Source: Opisthocomus hoazin (taxonomy: Eukaryota > Chordata > Aves > Opisthocomiformes > Opisthocomidae). Taken from it: a DNA stretch of 64,000 bases. The stretch is taken from NCBI RefSeq assembly GCF_030867145.1, contig NC_134454.1, positions 51,270,830-51,334,829 on the forward strand, given 5' to 3'. Of this stretch, positions 50,291-60,356 are shown piece by piece. Numbering within the stretch: position 1 is the stretch's first letter; every line of letters begins with the position of its first letter. The position numbers and the translations under genes are program-made. The notes beneath the pieces are model-generated. The model saw only the letters and a program-made list of their open reading frames with translations. It searched no databases and was not told the origin of the DNA.

Positions 50291-53200
50291 GGCTTCTGCC
50301 GATTCTGCTACATCCACAACCCAGTGCAGTACTGACGGATCCATACCACACACAAGAGTAATGTAACCAAACCCCAAGGAAGGATGAAAATTCAACCAAA
50401 GCTTCTTTTCTGAAAAAACATACAGAGACTGGGTAGTCAACTGCAACTGTAATCAGCCCAAAATGATTGAGCTAGCAAACTAGCCCACAGGAGCCACCGT
50501 CAGAAAGAGAAGCACTCTGGCACTTGGCATGAATGTCACTCAAATCCACTGAGAAGTTTTAAAAGGAGGAATTAGGTAAAAATGGATCACAAGGTAATGC
50601 TGACACCTGAGCAAAAAAACTAAAACTGGGAAGGATGGAAAACTGTGTTTGTATTTGGGAAACCTAGGTTCAGTAGCCTGCTCTTTCGTCTGATCGTGTG
50701 AAGTCAATTAAGCTTCTTCATGCCTCAGTTCATTATCTATAAAATAGGGATAATTTCAGATGCCTAGAGAGCGTTTCTTTCCCTTACAGGGTTGTTGCGA
50801 GGATTAATGTATTGAAGATTTGGAGGTGCTCCAGCATCAGAGTGATGGATCCATTAAAAATCCTAGACTGAAACAGAAAAATAAGGGCAAGGAGTGTATG
50901 GCGTACGTGTGTGAGGTGCGTAAAAACAGCCTTCCTTGTATCAGCCAAAACACAACCAGATGAGTAGAGCAATCCAACTACTACAACAGAGTGCCTGTAC
51001 TGAACTCCAGAATAATATGTCTACAAAATAATAGCTTTAGCCCATTCTTAGTTTGCATAAATTTGTATCAAACAGACACTGGAAATGCAGAAGAGGAAAC
51101 ACTTCTGCATCATATGTAAAACTGTCATCAGCTAAACTCATGAGAACCTAAAGCTACTACACCTGACATGTAACTAACTTACTACTCTGAACAAACTTTC
51201 AGGAAGAAAATACTCCTGGTGGTTGTTGCTGTTTTTTAAATTACCCATGGGTAACAGAATTAACCAGGAAATGTGCTATCTCTGAGCTTGTCTTTGAAAT
51301 GACTGTTCTCAAATTAACCCTATGTATTTGAAATGTGAACAAAGCCAGACTCGCAGCTGTCTAATAAACCCAAACCTGGACTTCAGAATGTGTAAGGCCT
51401 TCACAAAGACATCCAGACGTCAGATAAACCTCACTGATCTCAAAAATGCAGAGCCAGTCTTCCCATCGTCACTCCTTTTACTATAACCCACCAAGTACAC
51501 AGGTTTTTATTGCTTTGTGCTATGCAGTGTTTGCACTTACAGCACTCCATAAATAAGAAAAACAGGGTGCGTGCTTATCTGATTAAAATCCAATGTAAAT
51601 TGTATGCAAAATAGGTGCAGCACAGTAGCTCCTGGCAAGCTGCCAGTGAAGACCTTCTGTGCTGAAGGTTGTGCACCACTGATTTAGGGCATCGTCTCTC
51701 TGTCATACTTCTACTTCTGTCTCATTATTTTACAGTTTCCTACGCTACATTACCGAACGCTCTTTCCCATCTCCACTCTTATCCCTACCTGGCCAGTTTA
51801 GCACTCCATTTTCTTACTATCCGACACCAAACTACACAAAAATATCTTGCACCGTGATGTATAATCACTTGGGGATTTGGGCAAGTCCAGTCCAATGCCA
51901 ACCTATGTAGTACAGCACTTTTCTCTCTTCTTCTGGCTTCTGCAATCATCCAAAACTGTTGTTACTCCAGCGCAAATTCTTTCCAGAAGCACTTTCCTGC
52001 CTCCAGGTCTCAGCTTCCTGAAACTCATGCCTTCTCCTGGTAAAGCACAGCTTGGGGCCCTTCTTACAGATCTGCAAGCAAAGCAGATTAGCCTAAAGTT
52101 TGTGTGACCGAGTACAGGGGAAAGTGCATTTCACATGAAATCAGAAAACTGACCAAACTTGATTAAAAAGCATCCAGGCAATGCTGCAGAACGTCCATGA
52201 GTTATTTCTTCTGAATTCTCGCACAGTTTAGATAATCCAAAACTGGATTTCCCAAATGCCATGCAGACATGATTATGGCATATATTTGTTTTCATGGGGC
52301 TTTAAGTCCCTAATTTTCAGAGATTTCTCATTTTTCCTTCATTCAAGGTTGAAATTTGCTATGAGAATTTCTTTAGCCCTCTGTAGAATTGTTCAGGCTA
52401 TTCCCAAAGAGGGAGACAAAAAGAACTGGGGATTCATCATGCACAAGCTGATATTTACAGTAACACCACTCCCAGTACATGTTTGCTGGAAATAACCTGA
52501 TATTTCTTCACTTTCTTTTAATATTTGTAGGATTAATAACAAATTCAGGCCCTGATCCCACAATATTTAACATCTGGGCAAAATGCTTCTTGCTGACGTC
52601 CACAGGGCTGTGGTTTGGCACAACAAACACACTGCACGTTACAAGAAACCTCAGCAACGGGAGTAGCAAAAGGCAATTTCTTCCTTATCTCTTTCTGTGC
52701 TTCCCTTCTTTTCTTATTGTGAAGAAACTAGGAACAATATGGCAACCATAATAAAGGGGAATAAAGAAAACACTCATGGATGATTGCTCAAAGTGGGTCC
52801 ATAAACACCACGATTACCTTGCTACCACAGTGTTTGGTTTTAGGACAATCTGAAGTTGCACAAAGGCAGGCGGCAAAAAAATATCTGCATATGACAACTC
52901 TGGTGCTCCGAAACCCTGTGGGCACCTCAGATACCACCAGATGCGCATGCTACAGCAGAGGCAAGGAATACCTTTGTATGCCTCCAGACAGCAATACAAA
53001 ACTGTGTCTTCTCCTTTCATTGCAGTGGTGTCTTCACCCGCGAACTCTATTTGCCACTTTCCAGTTGACCTGCACAACACTCCGAGGTTGATTGCAACAA
53101 GAAAACGATAGCCAGAATAACAAACACAAAGCATCTCTCCTGCCAAGTGGTAAGATCTTCCAGATCACACACTAACTTCCTCCGTGACCGGCCAAGGTAA

Positions 53201-53879
53201 CCATATTTCACAACACATTAAATGCATTAAGGGTCCCAAGCAAACAATGCTCAGGCACAAAACTCAAGAGCCAGAGATGGCTAGAACAAACTTGTAACTC
53301 CTCCAGGGCCAAAACTGCCTTTTCAGCAAAGATATCCCAATGCAACTCTATTCTTCTGCCTCTATTCTCTGCCATCCCTTAAGACAGTCTTCAAAAGAAA
53401 GGACAGCTGGCAAAAAAGAAGCAGTGACAAAGTGACAAAACCGTAGGTCAGACAGAGGTAAAAAGGTCAGTCTCTGGGAGCCAGAAACCACACAGACAGG
53501 CATCTTAGACACGTATTTTTAAATGGTTTCATTCTCTCTCCTTCTTCTCTTCCTGAAATACTAAATGCAAAATGAAATCATCTTACAGAAGGACAGCCGC
53601 TTCCCCCCTGTGCTCAATCATTCCAGTCACACTATGTTGTCCAGTAACCTGCATTGATAATTCCTCATGAATAAAATGCCAACATTATCATCCACAGCTA
53701 TGTTGTTGACATGCTTTTGCTATTTCACTAAAAATACCATTAATTTTCTGGCTTCACAACAGCTGAGCTACTCCCCATTTGAATATACAAAAGAATATTT
53801 TGTTTAAACCAAATTAAAAGCGTTCCAGTAAATGACTTCAATTTTGCTGGCTATACTACTTAGTGTATACTGTTCTATT

Positions 53880-53970
53880 TAATCCTCTCCTCTTCTCAAC
53901 TCTACCCCTTCCACCTCCCCCTCCTTTTCTTTCTTTCCTCTTTTTTTTTTTTCCTCCATTTCCCTTTTTA
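53880..53970. repeat. Polypyrimidine tract (plus strand)
   Basis: About 90 bases almost entirely C and T on the plus strand, including a run of about 13 T. Low complexity; such mirror-like purine/pyrimidine tracts can form triplex DNA. Confidence 0.65.
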
Positions 53971-56900
53971 TACTTAATCCTTTCATGCCAGGAACTAGAT
54001 TTGCCCAGCAAGACATCTACAGTCAGAAAGAGCTTCAAAAACATGGTGCCAAAGAGTTAAGGCAATGGTGAAATTGCCTCCGCTCTGTTTTTATTCACCT
54101 GTGTTTGCCAAAACATATTTAGCAGTAAGGAAAGGAAGGGAAAGGGGAGGGGGAAGCACACCAATGCTGAACGCACTGTCCATTCCCATCCAGGTAAGTG
54201 TCGACATTCCCCATTTAAGTCGGAATGAAAACCACCATTACTGCCAAGCCCTCCTGGCACCTCACCACTTTATTTGTTCCCATTTGTATCTAATGCTTTT
54301 GTCAACAGTTCAACAAAAGTCAAAGCAAACAACCCACTACAAACACTGGGGGTAACAGCAACAAGCATGAATCCTTCACAATTATCCAGCCCAGCTGCTC
54401 AGTGCCTGTCCAGGCTGCTTTCATTTACAACAGTGTCAACAAAAGGCTGAAACCCAATAACTAGGTGGGTCAATACTACCACTGTAAACCCTCCGGAGAA
54501 GGAAATGCTGTTCTCCTGCTTTACTGCTTCAGCAAACATGCAGAATAATTCAGTTAGATAGACAAGTGCTTGCCTAATCATTTGTTGTGTGAATTATTCA
54601 AGGCTTTCCCCTGTAAACTACTCCACGATGGCTCTTCAAATACTCCCGAGGAACTACCAGATGTCCGACAGGAGAAAGGGAAACATCAGGCAAATTCTGA
54701 CATAACAGGAGGCAACGGCAACCTACGATCTTGGAAAACACTAAATGTTCAGAGGATTAATGCCTTCCCACGCTTTGCTTCTGGTGTCACCTCACTGACA
54801 GCAAATACCTTTTAATACACAAGCGCCAGGCACGCATCGGTCTACTAGCTGCCTGATCTTTATACAGCATAATCAAGGCTGCTGCCTACGATTTTTCTTC
54901 CTCCTTTTTTTTCATGTGAGTTGTAAAAAAGTTCTCCCTGGAGAGTATGTAAAACGTGGATGAAAATAAGCACAGTAGTTAGTTACGTGGATGCAGAGAG
55001 GAAACAAGCGTTTATTCCCACATGCCTCTCTCCTTCCTCTCCCCCTCCATGCTCATTTGATCTCTTCTTAATCACCCACCTTAGCCCTTCTTTCTCTGCA
55101 GCCACAAGGCAAATGCTCATGCGCTTTTCTCCAGAGGCTTCACGAGGGTTCATGTTTACACGTTCAAAGAGCAACACAAACTAGTCACACAGCACAGGAA
55201 CAGCACTAGGCATTACATCTTTTACTTCAATTGCCTCTTTAGTGTGGGAAACAGCCACCTCCAGATGTCTGCTTCCTTGTTTTCGTTGGCTTTTGTCACA
55301 ACCGTATCATTACATTAACATACTCTTTTTAAACTTTAAATAAACTTTAAGAAAACGGGCAAATTAGATAACAAGTGGTGCTTGTTTTGATTTAATCTCG
55401 CTATTGGCAAGAACAACCCTGGATATGAACAAATGTTTTTCCTAAGACCAGTTTACACATACATCGCAGTGCAGTGCTGGATGGATACATATCTTAAGCC
55501 AGAACACAGTATCAAGTACACTTATAAATATTTTATTTTTGACATCTACAGGAGTAGTTGTGCATGCTGAATAACTAGTATTCCAGAGAGAATCCCTGGC
55601 AGTTTTAAGATTTAGCAAAACAGTAGGAAAAATTCTGTCTGTATGTCAAGTTAAAGCACATATTTTTGTTTTTATAATTAGAATCTGTAACATATTTTGT
55701 TTGTAAAGCAAGTGGGTTTACAGTGATTGCACTGCAGCCATCTCTGGAGTTGTGTGTTGTCAGCATAAAGAGCCCTCTTCAATCAAATAAAGTTTTCTTC
55801 CCCTTTCTGTCCAAAACAATTATGCAACACTTGTCTACTAAGTAGCCGCAGCTCTGCCACTTTGTGATCGCTGCAGCTGCTAGTACCCATTTCAGAGCTG
55901 CTCCACTCGGTGCAAAACTTCAGTTAAATTTACAATTACAAATCAAGCTATTGCTAGTTGCAGTGACAAGTTTGTTTATCAGGATTAGCAGGACTGTTAC
56001 AGTCATTAGCAGTATCTGCAAAATGGTTTAGGGACCATGGAGACGGCAGGCACAACAGAGAGGTACTACTGGACAAAAAACATTTGATACCAGAAGTGTT
56101 GCAACTTGCACAGATTTACCAGGGAAAATCTGCACAGAATGATGCTAGACGCTGTAAAAAGAACAGGGGAGAGAAACAGCACCACACAGAACTGTCTCCT
56201 CTTCCCCATCCCCTGGAGCAGGACGAAGGGTCAAAAAATGGCACTTCCAGCCTTCGCCATGGCTGGAGGCAACGCAGTTACCAGAAAACCTTCATGAAGC
56301 ACACATGAGTCCTGCACAAGGTTTGCTAAATACTTAACTGCTTTCAAATACCCATGGTGCGATACAAAGCTTTTAGGTCACCTAGGTGGTGCGCACACAG
56401 CGCTTTTTATAAAGGCACCAAACTGACCCTGGACAGGCTGCCTTTATGCTGAAAGCAGGGTGCCTTTTCTCTTCTAATGTCAATTACGCATCCTGACAGG
56501 GTACTCGGAAAGATACCATACTTCAAGGGAGTGGCAGAAAAACGGCTTCTCTGACCCCACAAGGTCTACTGTAATTGATTTTAAAGGGATTATTTTAAAA
56601 TTATTCAGACATTGAATTACTCTCATATTTTGCAGTATGGGATAGCAAAGCTCATAAAATAACACTAGCAGGTCATTGCAAGAAACTCCTTTCTTAAAGC
56701 AGGTGAGGGAGAGAAAAACATTCCTTTCCTTGATGGCTAAAACAAAACGTAGTTTTGTATTCTTCGAAGAAATAGAGAGGTGGGACAGAAACACAGCATC
56801 GACAGGTACGGTTTCAGCACACGCATCGGGGAGAGACAAGAAACATGAACACACACAGCTGTAATTACCGCAAGCCATATACAGCGACTTCCTAACGCCT

Positions 56901-58151
56901 GGTGCTGTAACCTCACCAGGCAACGCCTCGTGTGATTTCGGTCAGTGCTGTTTTTTCAACGAAACACAAGCGGTCATTTCCATACAGCCTGGACACTTTG
57001 TCATTAAAACAAAACGAGCAAAGGACTCGGAGACAGCTCTGTGCCGCGCGTGCTCTGTGCGAGACGGACACCGCAATCCGCCGCGGACAACCCTTCTCCC
57101 GGAGGTCTGCGACAGGGGGACGTGAAGCAGGCCAGGCTGCGGCACGGAGAAGCCGCGACCGGCCGCGCACCCCGGCAACGGAGAAAGGAACGAACCGCGC
57201 TGAGGCTTCTCCCTTCTACCCGCCGCCGGCCCACGGACGCGCCGGGGGAACCCCCGCCGCGGCCTCCTCCGTCGCCGCCCGCGGGTCAGAGCGCAGAGCG
57301 CCGTCCCGGCGGTGCCCGCCGACGTCCGTCCAGGCCGCGACGCCCCGCTCCAAGGCGCCTCGGCGTCCTCTGAGGAGAGCAACCCGCCGTCCCCTCCGCG
57401 CCACTCGCAGACCGGAGCGGCGTTTCCCTCCCAGCGCTTCGCTAAAACGCTGACTGCGCCCGGCACCCGCGGGCGATACGGCATACGCAGTGTTCCCCCT
57501 ATAGTCCTACCGGAGACTCGGCCGAGAGCGCCGGGCCGGGCCCTCAGGCGGCAGCCGGCGCCCGCCCCGCACGGCGCCGGGAGCCGGGCCCCGGGGCGGC
57601 GGGGAGGGAGCAAATCGACTCCGGCGCCGGCCGCTCGGCAGCCGCTGCGGGCGGCGGCAGGTACCGTCCCCCGGGCCCTGCCGCCCCGCAAGCGCCGCCG
57701 CGGGCTGGCCTCTCGCCGGGCCGGCTGTCACGCTGCCGGGCTTCGCCGCACGTCTCCATTTTGCGGCGACCCCTCGGCTGCTGCTCCCGCCACGGACCGG
57801 CGGCGGGGGTGACGTCCTGCAAACTGCCGTGCCGGCACACGCGCTTATTTCAATTTTCCCCTCAGGTTATTATTATTTTTTTTTTACCGCGGGAGGCTGC
57901 CAAGCCCACTAACGCCTCAACTTAGGGGAAAAAATTTGTTTCGTTCCCCCGTGCAGCCGAAAGCCCGCTAACAGCAAGAGGGCCCCGGCTTTGTCCCCTC
58001 GTCCCGGTGCCGGGGGTATCCCCAGGGGACCCTCCTGCTCAGCCCCCGACCATGCCAAGGAAAGAACAAACTAAAAAAAAAAAAAGGAAAAAAAAAAAAA
58101 TATTAATTCGCAGATGTTCATGCGTTTCACACACAGGGTGCCCTGTGGTCC

Positions 58152-58165
58152 GTTGCCAGGGCAAC
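58152..58165. promoter_or_regulatory. Palindromic RFX X-box
   Basis: GTTGCCAGGGCAAC fits the X-box consensus GTNRCC-N(0-3)-RGYAAC with both half sites perfect. RFX factors bind this in promoters of ciliary and some immune genes. It lies in the second half of the CpG island, 23 bases before an inverted CCAAT box. Binding is inferred. Confidence 0.65.
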
Positions 58166-58188
58166 AGGAGACCACCGGCGCGCGCTTT

Positions 58189-58193
58189 ATTGG
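58189..58193. promoter_or_regulatory. Inverted CCAAT box (NF-Y type)
   Basis: ATTGG followed by C, in GC-rich promoter-like DNA just right of the X-box. NF-Y and RFX sites often occur together. A five-base motif alone is weak evidence; the context raises it. Confidence 0.4.
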
Positions 58194-58466
58194 CTTTATG
58201 AAGTGCGTCTTGGGGCCTATCGTCCGAGAAATGCTGCATGGTAATCGCCAGGCTTTTCAGGAGCCTTGTTTTGTGTTTATCCACATTTAACCCTCTGAGA
58301 GTGTTATTAAGAGCATCACCACGCGCGCCTGGCGCACTGGGGGAAGCGGGGACGGGGACAGGAACGCGCACCGGGTCTCCGCTCCCGGCCCAGAAACCCT
58401 GGAAAACGTGTCCTCGGCACCCGCTCCCGCCTGCCCCCTGATGAAGTTTTCCCCCGCAGGCCACAG

Positions 58467-58472
58467 GTAAGC
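58467..58472 (+). other. Strong splice donor on the plus strand
   Basis: CAG|GTAAGC, an excellent 5' splice site match, lies about 300 bases right of the X-box and inside the CpG island, on the strand opposite to TLE4. It would suit a first exon of roughly 58.2-58.466 kb. No coding sequence is evident. Confidence 0.35.
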
Positions 58473-58550
58473 TGGTCCCCAGGGTGTGGAAGCGCAGGGC
58501 TCGGGGTCTGGGGACAAAACTGACGCCGGCAAGCATAAGGCTGGCACAAG

Positions 58551-60112
58551 CGTCACATTAGGCTAATAGGCTGCTGACGGCAGGCACATGCTTTCTCAGT
58601 AACTTGAAAAGGGGAGGGGGGGAGAAAGGGGGAAAAAAAAAGGCCCACCAACTTCCTAGACACATGAGAATAACCACACTGTCATTCTGAAACCCAGTAT
58701 GTGACACCAGCAAGCCAGCCACGCCGAAACCTTTATTGCAGCCCCTCCAAGGCTGCGGTCCTTGTGAAAGACGAAAAGGAAAACCCCGTGTCCAGGCGAC
58801 GCTCGGTGTCGCGGTGCCAAGGGTGACAACGTCATCTGCGAATTCACACAAGCAAGATGGAGCAGAAGCCACCTGGGACTCGGCTGCTCCGCCTCTCCCG
58901 TCACCCGCTTCCCAACCCCTGCTCGCCCCAGGCCGGAGTCCAGCATCTCCTCTGGCTGTCCTCTCACCAGCCGGGCAAGGCTGGGGACCAAGGGACAAGG
59001 GTTAAAATCACAAATGCCACAACAACGCCTGCAGCAGCCGCCGTCACCGCCGACATCAAGCGCTAATCCAGAAGGAGAAGAGAAGGAGAAAGCCAGGGTG
59101 GCAGAGGCAATCAATAGAAGAAAACGGCTTACATTCAGGCTCGCAGGAGAAAGAGCACGCAGAGACAATCATTTCCTGGGAAAAGCTAAAGCCTAACGAG
59201 AATTTACTCTGCTGCCTTTATTCAGACAACCAACCCTTTTGTGGCAAGGGCTTCCTGAGTGACAGGAACCCAGGGCCCCTTAATAGGATTTCCATATTAT
59301 TTCCAACACCTGCCTAGAAGTTATTTGTTTACATTGAAGGAGGCGAGATTCTCAAATCAGACATCTGCTTCTGGTTCAGGCATATCTTAGGAAACCATCT
59401 AGAAAGAAGCTTTGTTGCTATGGAGACATTTTTATTTTCTTCCCTTAGTTGGCTGAAAAACATTAGCATTTCCAATTTTTTGTTCTTCAAAAGGCCAAAT
59501 GTCGCCCAAGAAAACACAGAACTTTTCAAATTGCTATGCAGAATAGGCTAATCGAGCTTCAGATATTTAATTATTTGACTCAATTAGAGCTGCACCGGAG
59601 AGACGCAGGAGACACGGTGTTAACTCTCCTGCAAATTCCCCTCAATGGCCGATTCCTGCTGGCCGGCCTACTCGCTTCTTCCCTCAAAGCACAGCTAAAA
59701 CTTTGTAATTCATGATGCACTCAACAATCTTGCATAATACTTGGGAATCAGTCAGAGTACTCATTTCCTTCAACTTCTTCTAAAATCAACCTAAGAGCTG
59801 ACAACACTTTCACTATGAATATGCTTCTTTCCCAGAACCAGGGAAGAGACAGAAGAGCGATACCAGTATTAATACAAGTATTAACCAACTACTAGCATTC
59901 GGTGATTTTAGCCAGAGGATAGAAACTTCCAGCGCAGGTCATCGGTGTCGCTGATTCCAGCAGGTAGTCTGTCCTCTTTCCCTCCATTTAGCAGGTAATC
60001 AGCATGCCCAAGGAATCCACTTATTTGCATAAAAATAAGAGATGTTTCAAGTTACTTTGGATCTAAGGGTTTTAAAGACAACTGAAAACAACAAAAAATG
60101 TATCACAGCAAC
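58551..60112. other. Right flank of CpG island with a possible regulatory element
   Basis: GC content falls off. No gene recognised. Near 59300-59600 the sequence is AT-rich with several transcription-factor-like words: TGTTTAC, ACACCTGCC and an X-box-like GTTGCTATGGAGAC. This gives it the look of a vertebrate noncoding regulatory element. Confidence 0.35.
59414..59427. promoter_or_regulatory. RFX X-box-like motif
   Basis: GTTGCTATGGAGAC matches most positions of the X-box (GTTGCC/T, AT spacer, GGNRAC). It lies 1.25 kb right of the palindromic X-box. Confidence 0.45.
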
Positions 60113-60356
60113 AATATTAGTGTAGTATTGGGTATTAGGAAAAAATTCTTAGATATTAGGAAAAAATTCTTTACTGAAAGAGAAGTCAGGCATTGGAACA
60201 GGCTGCCCAGGGAAGTGGTGGAGTCACCCTCCCTGGAGGTGTTCAAAAAACGTGTAGATGTGGCACTTCGGGATATGGTTTACTAGGCATGGTTGTGCCA
60301 GGTGGATGGTTGGACTTGATGATCTCAAAGGTCTTTTCCAACCTAGGATTCTATGA
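60113..60356 (+). mobile_element. CR1 LINE 3' tail fragment
   Basis: A short plus-strand CR1 end: the ORF2 C-terminus ([20 protein letters not shown] then [10 protein letters not shown]), a stop, and the 3' UTR with GGTTGGACTTGATGATCTCAA and TCCAACCTAGGATTCTATGA. It has an internal 20-bp tandem duplication (ATATTAGGAAAAAATTCTT) at 60132-60171, which doubles the residues before KKFF. A subfamily different from the copy at 39.3 kb is likely. Confidence 0.93.

Larger units (their letters stand above)
43830..57029. other. Large intron or flank, no gene recognised
   Basis: Thirteen kilobases without a supportable exon. Open frames are short and unrelated. Noted items: a 15-base repeat of the hairpin edge at 44083-44097, a mildly CpG-enriched patch at 49.9-50.3 kb and a polypyrimidine tract at 53880-53970. 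AT-rich stretches near 45.75-45.92, 53.64-53.84 and 55.9-56.03 kb have a regulatory-looking composition, but conservation cannot be judged from one sequence. Confidence 0.4.
57030..58550. promoter_or_regulatory. CpG island, likely promoter region
   Basis: A sharp rise in C+G and CpG begins near 57030, is densest at 57140-57830, dips near 57850-57950 and continues to about 58550. GC boxes occur at 57562-57568 (CCGCCCC) and 57593-57599 (GGGGCGG). There is no obvious TATA box, as is usual for CpG-island promoters. I cannot find a TLE4 Q-domain start exon in it on the minus strand. Long open frames here on both strands are by-products of high GC. It could serve an internal TLE4 isoform, a noncoding TLE4 first exon, or a plus-strand antisense transcript. 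Confidence 0.75.

Noticed and set aside
56942..57691. 249-codon minus-strand open frame in the CpG island
   Set aside because: Arg/Gly/Ala/Pro-rich, no domain, and overlapping long frames exist on the other strand too; expected from very high GC content with few stop codons.
57312..57812. 166-codon plus-strand open frame in the CpG island
   Set aside because: Same composition effect, no recognisable protein family and no splice or Kozak support.
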